Source of the DNA: Casuarina equisetifolia
Taxonomy: Eukaryota > Streptophyta > Magnoliopsida > Fagales > Casuarinaceae
Length of the DNA: 64,000 nt
Direction: 5' to 3'
Assembly (NCBI GenBank): GCA_028551475.1
Contig: CM052355.1
Span: 24,331,580 to 24,395,579, forward strand
Shown piece after piece: positions 50,563 through 63,440 of the stretch (within the stretch, counting starts at the first letter, position 1; every line of letters starts with the position of its first letter). The notes beneath the pieces are model-generated. The model worked only from the letters and a program-made list of their open reading frames with translations, did not search any database and was not told the origin of the DNA. A program made the translations under genes and the position numbers.

Positions 50563-50799
50563 TGTTAAAATGCAAGCAAAAGGAAGCTGGAAAACAGAGG
50601 CCAAGGCATGCCAAGAAAAAGAGAATGTTGTATTCTACTAAGTTGTTTACATATACAAGTACTACTTGTATATACAGGTATATAGGGTTCCGTATTGGGT
50701 TATTAATCAATTGTTATAATTCTAAGAAAGAGAAATAATATGACATATATATTATACATCCTGGTAATATGGCATATGAAATTTGCACATATCATTACA
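50563..50799 (-). repeat. 5' LTR of the minus-strand copia element (about 237 bp)
   Basis: On minus it opens TGTAATGATATG and closes TTTTAACA. Matches the 42.9-43.2 kb LTR in several blocks but is strongly diverged. Confidence 0.6.
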
Positions 50800-53700
50800 T
50801 TTGATTTGCTATGTTGGGCAAGGAGGGAACCCGGAGGGGGAGGTGAATGCGCGGCTGATGAAACCCTTCCACTGTCACGTAGTGCAGTCCAAGTTTGCCA
50901 AAATCGAAATAGATTAGTATACGTAATATTGCAGATTTAGGTGGAATGCTGATGCTTGCCAGAATGTGCGGTGTAATATGTTTTATCACGCTCAAACAAG
51001 ATTCCCAGGAAAAAGCTGTAATGCACAAGTGATATGACATATATGCACGAGTATCTTGCTATCTCAAGGTGGGCGTCCATGGCGTGGGGTAGCGGAGGTT
51101 TGATTGGCATTACCTCGCGTGTTAGAGATGATTTGATAGCATGGAACAGGAGACGGGCCCATGTACTCGTAGGAGTTTCAGCTCACATGGTTGTATAGAT
51201 TGCAACATCGTCTTCAATGATGAGACTAGTGCTTCACAGTATCATGTTCTTCGAGTTCATCTGGGTAGTATGGTCATGTAAATGGCTAACCTATTTTTGC
51301 ACAAGAAGAGAAAATAATTTGCTGTTGGAAGAAATATTAGAAGGCTTAAAAGTTTTATTTAAAAATTAATTTTTTATTTAAATTTCAACACTAATAATTA
51401 TATATTCAATGTTGAACTTTTATTTTTTTTAATTTTTATATACTTTTATACATCAAGCAACATTTTACTTAAAATTATACGAAATAGAATAAATTTAATC
51501 TCAATTTTAAGACTATATCAAAAAGTCTAATACTTAATTCAAAATCTAATTTAAAAATTAAAAAATATTTGTTTCATTTAAATTTTATTACAAAAAAATT
51601 ACAAAGACTTTTGTCATTCACAACAACATTATACCAACTTTTTCACCCACTTAAACTTATGATCAAGGACATGAAGTATTTTTTTTTTCTCTTCCCAATG
51701 TTGCTGACCAAATTAAATTATTAAATCTCTTGCACGATTTAGGTTTCATTCCTGCTCTAGTTTAAACTTAATTGCGACATCCATACTGCTGCAATTTACT
51801 TGATGACATTGACGTCATCAGTTTATGCAACTCCACTGAGAAAGACAAATTTATTTGGCAATTATATCTGTGTTCCACGAGTGAAATGACAGAAAGAAGG
51901 AAAATGGTCCCTAGGAAATAATACCAGTTGAGTATCCCAAGAAGAATATATTGCGAAGTGTGCTTTGACTCGGTGGAATCCTGCCCCAAGGCATTCGAAT
52001 ATCTTCTTCTTCAATCCCTTTTCTTTTCTCATATTTATATAATTCTTTTTAACTTCCACACTTTTGTCTCCTTTTCCGTTCTCTTTATAGCCGCTAATCA
52101 CTTTTTCTCTCTTCCTTAGGAGAATATATCCCGGTCAAATCCGAGGCACGAACACGATGAAACATCGTTTGCCAGTTTTGAATGATGGTAGATGACAGCT
52201 TTCTTCACCGCATTTGCTGTAGTCATGAAATCTTACAGCCATCTGCAAGAGTAAAACTTTATGATCAATCGCTGCCTTTGAGCTTAAGTGTTGTCCGTTC
52301 TGAGAAGAGGAAAAGAAAGAAACAGAAGAAAAGGGTTCTCACAGCAAGTGTTTCAGTCAAACACAGCGGCTGTGTCCTGACCTCCTTTCCGCACCCAAGG
52401 GAAAGTGAGAGTTCCACCAGATGGGAAGGCTTACCGGCCAAGATATCCAAGATATGCTACAGAAGGAGACATGAAGGGAGCCCAGAAAAACGTTATAATA
52501 ATAACAAAGACATTAGTTAATGCCTCTTAAGTATGATTACAGAAGGGGAGCAAGTGCTTCACAACCCAAATATCAAAAGACATTAATTAATGCCTCGAGG
52601 TATGATTACAGAAGAGGAGCAAGTGCTTCACATCCCAAATATCAAGGTCGTTGACCCATTCCCGACTCATGATATCTCTCCCTTTGTGCTTTGCTTTAAC
52701 GCCAAAATCCTCAATTATGGTATGGTTCCAAGCAACAAGTTTGGAGATCCTTCTGTTGGTGAGGATTTTTACTTGGGCTGTGAACTTGAAGGAAATATTA
52801 AAAGTTGAAAATGACATCTCAGAACATGTAATTAACTACCAGTGTGTTTTAGTAGATTATGAAAAAGATCAGCTAGTACGAGACACGTACTTGTGTGGAA
52901 CCGGATGACAAACACTTCGTGATAGACTGCCTCGGTTTGGTTTTACCTCGAAGGGAAAAACCAAGTCATAATCGACAGTAAGCCTCTCGTTGTTGAATCT
53001 GATGTTGATGCAATTTTAGAAAATGCTTAAAGGTCGCAGTATCAAGATGGCTGAGTTCGTTCTTTATGTTATAAACATTTGGTATGTGACAGTATAAAAA
53101 CATGTTGACTTTTATATGAGAACATTATAATATGAGAGTATGAAAAAATGAGTTTTACCACTCAATGAATTAAGATTTTAAGTTTCATATGAATATTTTT
53201 TTTTTATAGTTTCTAATAATAAATTAAACCCTAAGTGTTAATGTCCTTTTGCTTAGGGATTATATGTTCCTGGGTCAATGTTTTCTCACGTTTAGAGTGA
53301 AAGAATGTATTAAGTTCATATAAACAAATAATAATTCAAAAAATCTCTTAAAATATAATTTTTTAATTAATATCTTATTACTATAAATTAAATATGATCC
53401 TTTTTCAGCACTTCTATCAAAGCAAGTACTACTAGGCTCTTAAAGCATAGGGAAGAGAAGGAATTAATCTTCGGTACTATTCAAGAGTTCATCCTTTATG
53501 CTAACCATTTCCATTTGTCAATTGTATTTTCTTCACTTCATTTTTTTGGTAAACTATCATATATTTTATATGTGGAAAAATTTATAGTATTTATAATTTA
53601 ATCAATTATTTATTATTTAAATTTAAAAAATACTAAAAATATTTATTACAATTTATAAATTTTACAATCCTCGGTTATACTTCCCTGATCGATCCTGAGC

Positions 53701-54279
53701 CAGTCTTTTACGATAGCTTGTCCTCGTGCATGCACGGTGTGTGATAATCGACGTAGTACAGTCGGCTGGGTTCGTGGAAAAATTGACAGAAAAAGCAGAG
53801 AAGAAAGCGATTCGTCCAAATGGGTACTGCATTAAATAAGGGCAAATCAATGTGCTGTTCCGTAATTCACTATGGCTTCGAGGGCGTTCGGACGACCAAA
53901 GAGTCAATGCATTGAAATTATCCGAATGTTGTCGTAAAGCTAAACCCATCGGGAGACTCCGGCTTTAACAATTCTAACCTTTCCTGCACAGCTAATGCTG
54001 CAAGTAGCCCTGACGCTTAGACTAGCTAGCTGGATCTATAGATGGATTTCATTTCCTATCTGTCACCTGACAAAGTTTTCTCACGGTCGGTAATTATCTG
54101 TGGTAAAGCCTGTTTGCTTTCCTCCTTGTTCAACAAAGTAATTTTTTTTTTTTTTGGTTTATAATAGGAGGATGGTAAAGACCACCTCGTTGGCCGATCC
54201 CCCTCTTTATGTATAGAGGTAGCCTAAGTGATAGTATGTTCTCTTAAAGTGTTTTCAAGTGTCCGGGCTCCCTTCTTCC
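50800..54279. other. Gene-free stretch upstream of the P450 gene
   Basis: AT-rich DNA with no recognisable domain. It includes a 70-bp tandem duplication (52511-52650). The ORF at 52590-52808 (+) overlaps that duplication and matches nothing I know. The last 200 bp should contain the P450 promoter. Confidence 0.5.
52511..52650. repeat. 70-bp tandem duplication
   Basis: CATTAGTTAATGCCTC at 52511 recurs as CATTAATTAATGCCTC at 52581; TATGATTACAGAAG and GAGCAAGTGCTTCACA are shared, with a few substitutions. Confidence 0.85.
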
Positions 54280-56983
54280 ATGGCCGGAGGTGTTTGGCTT
54301 GTCCTTACTGTTGGCACGCTCGGATTTTTGTTAGGCCTCATTTTGAACCACTTCTTGCCGTTGTTCATGCGGCTTGGTCCTGTCCCCAGAGGGAGTTTTG
54401 GTTGGCCTGTGATGGGTGAAACACTTCGCTTCTTGAAGCCTCATTCGTCTAATTCTATGGGTGCCTTTCTTAAAGATCACTGTTCAAGGTGAGCAAGCGA
54501 GATCCTTGCGCTTGGTTAAGTTGTACGCTTTCTAGCCGGAGGTTTGAGTTTGTGTTTTCCAGGTATGGGAAAGTGTTCAAATCGCATTTGTTCTTGTCTC
54601 CAACCGTGGTGTCGTGTGACCCGGAGCTGAACTACTTCATACTTCAGAATGAAGGGAAGCTGTTCGAGTGCAGCTATCCGAAACCCATCCATGGCATTCT
54701 TGGCAAGGCCTCCATGCTGGTGGCTGTGGGTGATACTCACAAGAGGCTTAGAAGTGTGGCTCTCTCCCTAATCAACATTACCAAATCCAACCCCGAGTTC
54801 CTCCATGACGTTGAAACAGCAGCCATCCACATACTCGATTCATGGAAAGATAAGCGGGAACTCATCTTTTGCCAAGAGGCCAGAAAGGTATCTTGTTCAA
54901 TTACTTGGAAGAAGAAATGCAGAGAACGCAGCAACATCTATCATTATCAGATAAAAATCAGATATTGACGTTTTTTCTTTCTGTTTTTGACTTTTTTTGC
55001 TCCACATGCAGTTCACATTCAATGTAATAGTAAAGCAGGTGTTAGGTTTAACCCCAGATGAGCCACAAACTACAAGTATTCTTGAAGATTTCCTCACCTT
55101 CATGAGGGGACTCATATCCCTACCTCTCTATATACCCGGAACACCATATGCAAGAGCTGTTCAGGTCTAGCTAAACTCTTGATTTCACTTGTTCTACATC
55201 TCCAAGATGCCCAAAAAGGGGGAGGATAAGAAAAAAAAAAAGTTCAGATACTTTGTTTTATACAAAAAAAAAAGACATGAATAAGCTTCTTCTCCTTTGT
55301 TGCGTAAAGAAGGCATGTGACCAACTTTTTATATTGACCAATCTCCCTTTACAGGCTAGGAGTCGGATATCCTCGACCGTGAAATCAATTATAGAGGAAA
55401 GGAAAAGCAATTCTGGGAAGTCCAGTAGGAGTGATTTTCTTGAGATTCTTCTTTGTGTCAACACCTTATCTGAAGAGGAGAAAGTGAGTTTCGTTCTGGA
55501 TGCCCTTTTAGGTGGCTATGAAACCACCTCTGTCTTAATGGCCATGGTGGTTCATTTTCTAGGTCTCTCACCTGCTGCATTCGAACAGCTAAAAGTAATA
55601 CCTTCCTGATTTACCATAAACCCTCTTAGATGCTTCTGTCCTCTTTTAGTTCTATAATTTGGTTCGTGTTAAATATATAGGTCGAGCATAAAAAAATAAG
55701 AAGCATGAAGCAGAAGGGTGAGAATTTGAACTGGGCAGATTACAAAAGGATGGAATTTACTCAAAAAGTAACTACTTTTTCTGTTATTTTACTCTTTTCT
55801 GATTTAGATTAGGATGTCAGACATTTGAAAGGATATGACTTTGCCACCTTTTCTGTATACGTATTTTTTATTTGTTTTGATAAAGGTAATCGATGAAACT
55901 CTCCGATGTGGGAACATCGTAAAATTTGTGCACCGAAAGGCTCTCACAGATGTCAAATTTGGAGGTATTAAACGTACATATATTTACGTGTATGTATAAA
56001 GTGACTACATACTTCATCTGCAATCATGCTTGCATGAGCTTTTTTTACTCTCAAAAAGCTTTTAAAACCTGTCCTGAAAAAAGTTCCTTTTTTTATTGTC
56101 TTGCAGAGTATCGAATTCCTTCTGGCTGGAAGGTCCTACCTGTTTTTAGCGCAGTTCATTTAGACCCAGCTCTGCATGCAGCTGCTTTCCAATTTGACCC
56201 TTGGAGATGGGAGGTAATTACATCCTCCTCAAACCCAGTAGCAATTTCCTAAACATGGCCTAGCAACACGAGATCATTGGTATGCATGTTACCCTTGATG
56301 GCAAGAGTTCATCCTCAAAACTCGACAAATTTCCCATCAAATTGTCTAGATTCTGATATAACACCGTACTATAAAAGTTACAAAGTACAAGGATAGTCAT
56401 GATTCCACAAAGTCAGCTTCTCGATGTTGATGTCTTATTTCAATTTCAAAATGAGTGAATTTTCTAATAGAAAATAGCATGAAACAGTAGAATCTGAACT
56501 AAGATTGTCCAATCTATGATGTTCTGTATTTCATGTGAAATTTTAGAATAGCTTCCGTGATTGAAAATTTTTGGTACTAGTGCATGAAAATTTGTGGAGA
56601 TAACTCTTTATCACAAAATCTCAGAGCCAAGATCAACTATGCAAGAAGTTTACTCCCTTTGGCGGGGGCTCTAGATGTTGTCCCGGCGCTGAACTTGCCA
56701 GAGTTGAGGTCGCATTCTTCCTCCACCACCTTGTATTGAATTTCAGGTAATCGCTTTTGTTGCAAGAATACTAGTTCAAGTAAGAATATTTATCTACTTT
56801 TGTTAACTACGTGCATGTGAAACTAAGCTTTCTTAGTCTGTAACACACCTAAACTGGGGCTTAAGTGGAGTTTTTGCTTGAACCTGCAGGTGGCGATCAA
56901 CAGACGATGACTTACCCATGGCATATCCATATGTCGAATTTCAAAGAGGGATGGTGCTACATCTGAACAACTGTTCAATATAA
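54280..56983 (+). CDS. CYP724: Cytochrome P450 of the CYP724 family (brassinosteroid C-22 hydroxylase type), 9 exons, 471 aa
   Basis: Predicted ER-anchored monooxygenase of brassinosteroid synthesis; rice CYP724B1 (D11) acts at side-chain hydroxylation. Exons: 54280-54488, 54563-54887, 55012-55164, 55355-55594, 55681-55767, 55886-55964, 56107-56213, 56625-56746, 56890-56983; 472 codons with stop. An N-terminal membrane helix (residues 5-27) is followed by the Pro-rich hinge and [18 protein letters not shown]. The I-helix has GGYETT (282-287), the K-helix ETLR (342-345), and the heme loop [10 protein letters not shown] has Cys419 as ligand. [15 protein letters not shown] and [12 protein letters not shown] match CYP724 rather than CYP90B. 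Ser/Thr residues and all motifs are intact. Start ATG at 54280; no in-frame ATG upstream nearby. Confidence 0.94.
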
Positions 56984-57573
56984 TCTTCTAGTTCTCTTTC
57001 TGCTTTGTTCCTTAAGTTAGATGCAAAGTTTCATGACTAGGTGAAGGCTGAGAGGAGCTCCATGTCCATGTCTGCTTTTTCCCGTTCTCAATGGTCTGTT
57101 CAAGGATGCCCTCGATTCCACGTCTTCTTTTCACCTGTATTCTAGTACTTGTAATAGTTTTGAAGAGACATGATTGAACGTGGTATGTGCAGCTGGGATT
57201 TTCAGTGATGAGAATTCAAGAGGTCCACTTTTAAACTTCGAATTTTTATGTTCTTCCAGAGAATCCCAATACGATATATAGTTTGTCATATCGTTTGGGC
57301 GCATAGGACTTAGAAGAGATTGTGATTCAAGAAATATTATGCTATCAAAGAAAAACATTAAAGAAACGAGACCCTAAGGCAGAATGTGGGAAACAAGAAA
57401 TGAACATTGTCATAAGATTCTGGGATGTATTTTTTTTTTTTTCTTTTTTCTTTTATTCACCAGACATTATTTATATAAGCAATATCCTTGAGGAACAAAT
57501 ATAAAAGCCGCTGGTTTGGAAATAAGAGGCGTTGATCCAATATGTAGAATTAGCTCAAATGCGTGAGTTTCCT
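56984..57573. other. Intergenic region between convergent CYP724 and subtilase genes
   Basis: 590 bp shared by two 3' ends. Contains a poly-T run (about 57429-57452). No other gene. Confidence 0.7.
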
Positions 57574-60500
57574 TTAGGCTGCCTTCACCACGATCGAACT
57601 CCTCACCTGGTGTTTTTCATCTGACCATTTCAACTTTCCAAATACGTAGTCCTTAGAGGCTTTGGATCTTTCAACCTTCAAGGTAACCTTGAAGCTTTTC
57701 TCTTCGCCAACCTGCCTAAATTTTAAGCTCTTGGGCTTGACAATCACTGAAATTCCGCTTGGTTCGAGGACACGAGCTGTGTAAGTTCCCGGGGAACCTA
57801 CATTCTTTAAGGTTCGGGTAATTGTGATGGCAGCAGCAAGTTTAGGAACTGTAATTGAGGGGTAGTTGAGGTTGATGAGACTAATAGGCTTGGGGCATTT
57901 ATAGGGATCATCGGAGAACATTGATACTTGTGTTTCGTTGTACCCTAGAGCACATAAGAAGTTCAGATAATCATTGATAGATAAATCATAAACCAGCCCT
58001 GGATCCATAGCTCCATTTGGGTGAACGTGTCCTGCTCCATAATTGAATGGCGTTGCCTTATTGTACGAAGAATTGAGCAGTGACTCCCTATGGTTATCCT
58101 GTGCAGTAGCTGTGAAAAATTGGTGAAAGGGAATGTCAAGAATATTGGAAAGATCCCAAAATTTGTTGTCTTTTTTTATCGAATCAGCTAAATCTTCACG
58201 TTTTAAGAAGTCATAGGATTCATCTAAAGTAACAAGCATGCACCAGTCTTGGTCTCTTACCCGTTGTCATGATTGCGGACATAATAGCTGCCGGACTCCA
58301 AGTAGGATGAAGAGTTTTAAGGAGCCCAGAGATTCCGGAAACATGAGGACATGACATTGAAGTGCCCGAAAGTGAATTGTATTGCACTCGGCGTTTGTCA
58401 AATTCTTGATTTGTTGGACCTTCTGCTCCTATATAGGCCGCTATGACACTAACTCCTGGTGCAGTGATATCAGGCTGAACACAGCAGTACAACAGCGTCT
58501 ATAATCGACAAATTTGGCCCAAGAAATTAAAACAACATTAGGATTAAGATATAAAGGAAACCTTAAGAATCTCTGGGGTTATGGTGTTTGGCCCCGTCGA
58601 TGAGAAGGCTGCCATGAAAGGTGCTGGCTTTGTGCCCAACAGCGTCGTCACTCGCGTAATGCAAGCCCTTGGAGACTTGTCAGATTGTCGAAATTCACCC
58701 TCAAATTATGATGCCAATCTTATTGAAACTTTGAAATTAATAAGAGGGTCAGATAAGTGTCTCATCAATTCAACTCTCTGGGACCCTTAAGTGGTTAAAT
58801 AGTTTGATAACGCTGAGCATTCTTTGCTGGACGGATATGTTAGAAAATAGCAGACTGTTAATGGTGTCTCATCTTTACTTGGTTGAATTGCTGTAAATGA
58901 AGACAGAGACGCCATCGGTGAAGTTAATGTGCAAAGCCGGAAGGACATGTGCGTCAGCCACAATCTCATTCCCGTTGAGCTGACTGTTGGCAAGAACCAT
59001 CCCAACAGCTCCAGCCAGTAGAGCTTGCCGACCCCTGTCAACTCTAGCATTTTGACCACGAAGACACACCAAAATCTTTCCTTTCACCTTTCTAGGATCA
59101 AGAGTTCCATTCTTACATAGCAGACTGCATAAACAAGAGCTTGGTGACAAAAAATTCGATTTATCTAATGGAATCTATCATTGCTATCAATTTCAATTTC
59201 AATTTAAATCTAGATTCCAATTTAACAAAAATAAGTGTTGATGGACACAGAACAATAAGAAGTTGACTTCTGCTATCCTTACGCATCTTGAACAGATACG
59301 TTGGCTGCTTTGGCATCTGCAGCGCTAATAAGCGGGTAGAACTTGTTGCTTGGCAAGGCTGTAGGTGATAAGCTTTGTCCCTTCAGAGAAAAGTCAATAA
59401 ACTTAGCTATAAACGAGAAAGAAAAATGAAAACATGGGATACACATTAATTATATGTAAGAAACTTCCAAAGAGGCAGGTTCATATCTCAGAGGTTTATA
59501 GGAATGGTGGAAGCCAACCTCTATGCGCATGCGGTTGCCAAGAATAACGTAACTGCGGAACTCCCTGTCGATGGTGCTGGCTCCCACAGTTATGATCCAG
59601 GGCGCAACGTTGGCGACAGAACCAGGAAGAGGTCCAGCATTCCCAGCTGAGCAAACCACCACAATGCCATGACGAACAGCATGGAAGGAGCCAAGCGCTA
59701 CGCTGTCATTGAAGAACTGAGTAGGGGCCCCGCCCAAAGATACAGACAGAACATCAACGCCATCCTGGATAGCCATGTCAAAGGCTGCTACTATATCTGC
59801 ATCAAAGCATCCATTTCCTCCCACCGGCGGCCAGCACACCTTGTAAGCCGCCACCCGGGCTTTTGGTGATCCACCCTTTGCAGTTCCATTGCCGTAGCCA
59901 AAGACGGAAGCCCCCGCCACAAAATTGCCTCCGGCAGTCGATAATGTGTGAGACCCGTGGCCTTCGGTGTCTCGTGGGGAGTCAAATGTGGAGTTTAGTG
60001 GACCAACCACCGAAGCATAGCCTTTGTTGAAGTATCTTGCTCCAATTAGCTTCCTTTTTTGCACCAAAGAACAGCCACACGAGATAAGGTGTAGTTAAAG
60101 AGAAAGAAAAAATGGGTGAACTTCAGGGTATTGCAAGCAGAGCATCAGACCAAGCGCTGCTCGCTTTTCATGTCTGAAACCTTCGGTAAATGGTCACATA
60201 TGTAACAGTCGCAAATTACATGGGCAGGGGTGATCAGTATAAAACTAGGGTGCTCATGCACGTGTTCGGACAGGCCTTGACTAAACTTTGCATTTTCAAA
60301 TGATATTTAAATATTTAGTTATTTTTAATAATAAATTAATTCTTAGTTACATTTTAACCTTATTAAATGATATCATAAAAGTTGATGAGTTTAGTATTAT
60401 CTCCTGCTTTTTAACTTTTGAAAAAGAAAAGGCAGAAATGTAATAGATTTTAAAAGATCTCTTCTTAGCATTTAGTTTAGGTAATGAAGGCTTAGAAAAC

Positions 60501-63358
60501 CTCGGTACTGCATTTATGGATGCATAAGTAGATTTCATGCTCATCGCTTTCTGAACTCAAGTTCTTTCTATCTATTAGAATATGAAACTCATTTTAAAAT
60601 TTTAGAATATTAAGTAGAGAAATCTAATTATTTATAAATTCAAAAATTTATTCTCACACTTTTAACATGAGATAATACTTTATTTTTAATACTCTCTCTC
60701 ACACAGATATAAATATTATATGTAAAAATAAATTTAATATCATATTAGAGTATAAAAATTTATTTTTAAACTTTAAGACATTAGATAAGAAAAATTCATC
60801 ACTTATAAATTTAAAGGTCTATTTTTATGTTTTTACTATGAGATAATATTTACCTTTAACATTATTGGATATTTAATTTTAAAATTATGTGAAGAATGCA
60901 GTATTCTGACCGGTGTCAGCTGGGTTTTATATAGTCAACATTGTTGGAAAGACCCTTTCTAAGTTTGAGTAATCAGAGGCCAGATTTTCAAAGGAGAAAG
61001 AGAAAAAAAGGGGTGTATCGCTACTACCTGTTGCAACGAAACCCAGCGTCGTTACCATTCTGGCAGATTCCATTCCACTTTGATGGAATCGGTCCCAAGT
61101 GTTCATCACTGAAGCTCTTAGATTCCGGCCACACCCCTGCCATTTGGCATTGAACAAAAGTCAGGCTAAAGCAAGCCCATCGTTTGCCTACAGACAGCCT
61201 ACTTTACATTATTCTCATTCCAAAGCTATCCGGATGTCCAAAGTTCCTGCGACATATTCTGCTTCATTTGTCTCTACCACAAAGCTGAACTGTCATGCAC
61301 AGTGGCATTTTCAATGAATAACTACCACGCTCAAATGAATTTGCTTCTTATGATCACACTTTTGTCAAGTAAACTCGTCTTTTTTTTTTTTAAATAAAAA
61401 AAATTTACTTGTAAGAAAATAACGTATTGTGTACTAAAGATGTTTTGTGATACCTTTTATAGTTAACAGAGGATACAAATTTCATCAAAAAGATATTAAC
61501 TTCTCTTTTGTATATAGAATATTAGTTTTTGAATTTAAACTCTAATATCATATTAAAAATATTATTTTTAAGACTAACTTATATCTAGAAGAAACTTTCA
61601 TATCAAATATTCAATCTTATGAATTGAAAGTTGTATTTTACTGAAACAACTATTTTTTATCAAAATTTAGATGACATTAGATGGTTCCATCAATGTCAAG
61701 AAAGAAATTATATAACCATGGCTAAATGGCAAAGTTAGAGAAGAGAAACAATCTTTTAAATATCTTCTAATTTTTTAATCGATATTTTCAATTGTTAGAC
61801 CATTTTTCACAATCAAGAGATGTCCCATGCAAGTTTAACTTGCATGCTAAAATTATTACTTTAAAATTAACTTGCATACTAAACAAAAGTTACTTATCAA
61901 ATATACAATCTTATGACATGAAACTTGTATTTTATTAAAACAACTATTTTTTTTTACCAAAATTTAGATGACATTAGATGGTTTCCATTAATGTTAAGAA
62001 ACAAATTATATAACCATGGCTAAATAGCAAAGTCAGAGAAGAGAAACAATCTTTTAGAAATCCTCTAATTTTTTAATCAATATTTTCAATTATTAGATTA
62101 CTTTTCACAATCAAGAGATCCCCCATGCAAGTTATTGTATACTAGACAAAAATCTCATATCAAATATACAATATTGTGACATCAAACTTGTATTTTATTA
62201 AAGGAATTGTTTTTTACCAAAATTTAGATGACATTAGATAGTTTCCATCAATGTCAAGAAAGAAATTATATAACCATGGCTAAACGGCAAAGTTAGATAA
62301 AAGAAATAATCTTTTAAAGATCCTCTAATTTTTTAATCCATATTTTCAGTTGTCAGACCGTTTTTCACAATCAAGAGATGCCCCATGCGAGTGAACCACC
62401 AATGAATCTAGAAAAGATAAAGAAGAAATCAGATATTAAATTGTCCCCTTGGTTCTTGTTCTAGGGCGTGCAGTGGTCAACGAATCATAATCAAGATGTG
62501 CAAGTAAGATGACGTGAACTGGAAAGCGATTCAAACGAAAGTTCAATGTTGAAGAAGAAAATACTCACCGGTGTCCAGGTTTCCGATGATTGTATCTTCC
62601 CCATATCTTGCCTTCTTCCAGATTGAGTTGGAAGCCACCGCCCCACCCTGCTCAAGTCCCAGGAAGTTCCACGAATGGGTTGTGTGTAGTTTTCTTCCCC
62701 TGTTGGGGAAAATGGAGACCACCTTCGGATGCTCTGCATTTTGGTATATGTTTGTCAGGGTATTTATTGAAGCAACTCAACAGGAGGTAGAGGAAACGAA
62801 GAGGGATATCTCACTGGCTATCTGGTTTGCTACTTCATCATCTAATGTCGCAGCAAAGCCGTTGATATGCCTTGTGTACGAGTAAAATATGGATTCCCTC
62901 GCTGACGCATGACTGTACAATAGAAGTGCAAGTTCTGATCCGGGTTAGAGAAAAACAGTAGATAATAGAGATTCGCGCATCGATTCGGTAATAAAGATGC
63001 TCAAACTTCACTTATGGCTGAATCCATGAGAGTACCTTCCCAAAAACGATCTAAGGAACTGATAGTGGGATTCAGTTGCTTGATCTAAATCAATCGACGA
63101 GGGTTCTGGGCCATGTGAATGGGCTCCCAAGTACACCACATAAGACTTCAAGAACAGAGACAGAAGAAGGAATTAGTCGAACTCCAGCAATGAAATAACG
63201 AACAGCTCAACTGCATGGGAAAGTACTCTTTTGGTTATTTAATTCGTATATTGTAAGAAGGAAGGTACAGTGCTTACCTTTTTGTTGGCAAAGGAGGATC
63301 TCTGCAGTAGAGAGAACAGAAGAAACAGGAGATGAGGGGCAGGATTTGACAGTCTCAT
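57574..63358 (-). CDS. Subtilisin-like serine protease, SBT5/AIR3 type, 11 exons, 765 aa
   Basis: Secreted endoprotease of the apoplast. Exons: 63278-63358, 63036-63145, 62815-62912, 62569-62733, 61028-61136, 59519-60053, 59283-59380, 58879-59124, 58562-58667, 58261-58474, 57574-58109; 766 codons with stop. Residues 1-24 are a signal peptide (Leu-rich core [10 protein letters not shown]). The I9 propeptide begins [12 protein letters not shown]. The triad is Asp150 (NLDTG), His220 (GHGSHTLS) and Ser555 ([11 protein letters not shown]), with oxyanion Asn326 (CSAGNAG). A protease-associated domain lies between ([15 protein letters not shown]), and the fibronectin-III-like C-domain follows ([11 protein letters not shown]). 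The many introns and local motifs match the SBT5.3/AIR3 branch; AIR3 is linked to lateral root emergence, but a role here is inference. Intact. Confidence 0.94.
61601..62400. repeat. Three tandem copies of a 263-294 bp repeat in subtilase intron 4
   Basis: Copies begin with TATCAAATAT(T/A)CAAT at 61601, 61895 and 62158, and each continues through AAATTTAGATGACATTAGAT, ATTATATAACCATGGCTAAA and CACAATCAAGAGAT. Divergence is modest, so it is younger than the TE relics nearby. All within the 1.4 kb intron (61137-62568). Confidence 0.85.
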
Positions 63359-63379
63359 TGTGTATTTCTTTTTGCAATA

Positions 63380-63440
63380 GACCAGGAAGTTGCGGCTACT
63401 CCCAGTTTGCGCGAAGGAGGCAGTATATATGACACGCTCG
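63380..63440 (-). promoter_or_regulatory. Core promoter of the subtilase gene
   Basis: On the coding strand TCATATATACTG (TATA-like, about 63422-63432) lies about 65-70 bp upstream of the ATG, giving a plausible short leader. Confidence 0.5.

Larger units (their letters stand above)
42926..50799 (-). mobile_element. Ty1-copia retrotransposon on minus strand, degenerate, with nested TR-GAG element
   Basis: Both ends can be recognised. The 5' LTR (50563-50799) is followed on the minus strand by a primer site TAGTATCATAGC, a decayed TGGTATCAGAGC-type tRNA-Met PBS (50551-50562). Domains then follow in copia order: integrase 45640-45970, RT 43850-44780, RNase H 43520-43760. A PPT CTTGAGGGGTAG (43197-43208) abuts the 3' LTR (about 42926-43196). 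Removing the nested 1.6 kb element leaves about 6.3 kb including LTRs. All domains carry stops and frameshifts. The 49-50.5 kb part should be gag but is unrecognisable. Confidence 0.75.

Noticed and set aside
52590..52908. 72- and 85-codon ORFs near the 70-bp duplication
   Set aside because: Overlap each other in different frames, start within a repeat, and match no family I recognise.
53662..53949. 95-codon ORF on minus
   Set aside because: No domain, no exon context, composition unlike the real genes here.
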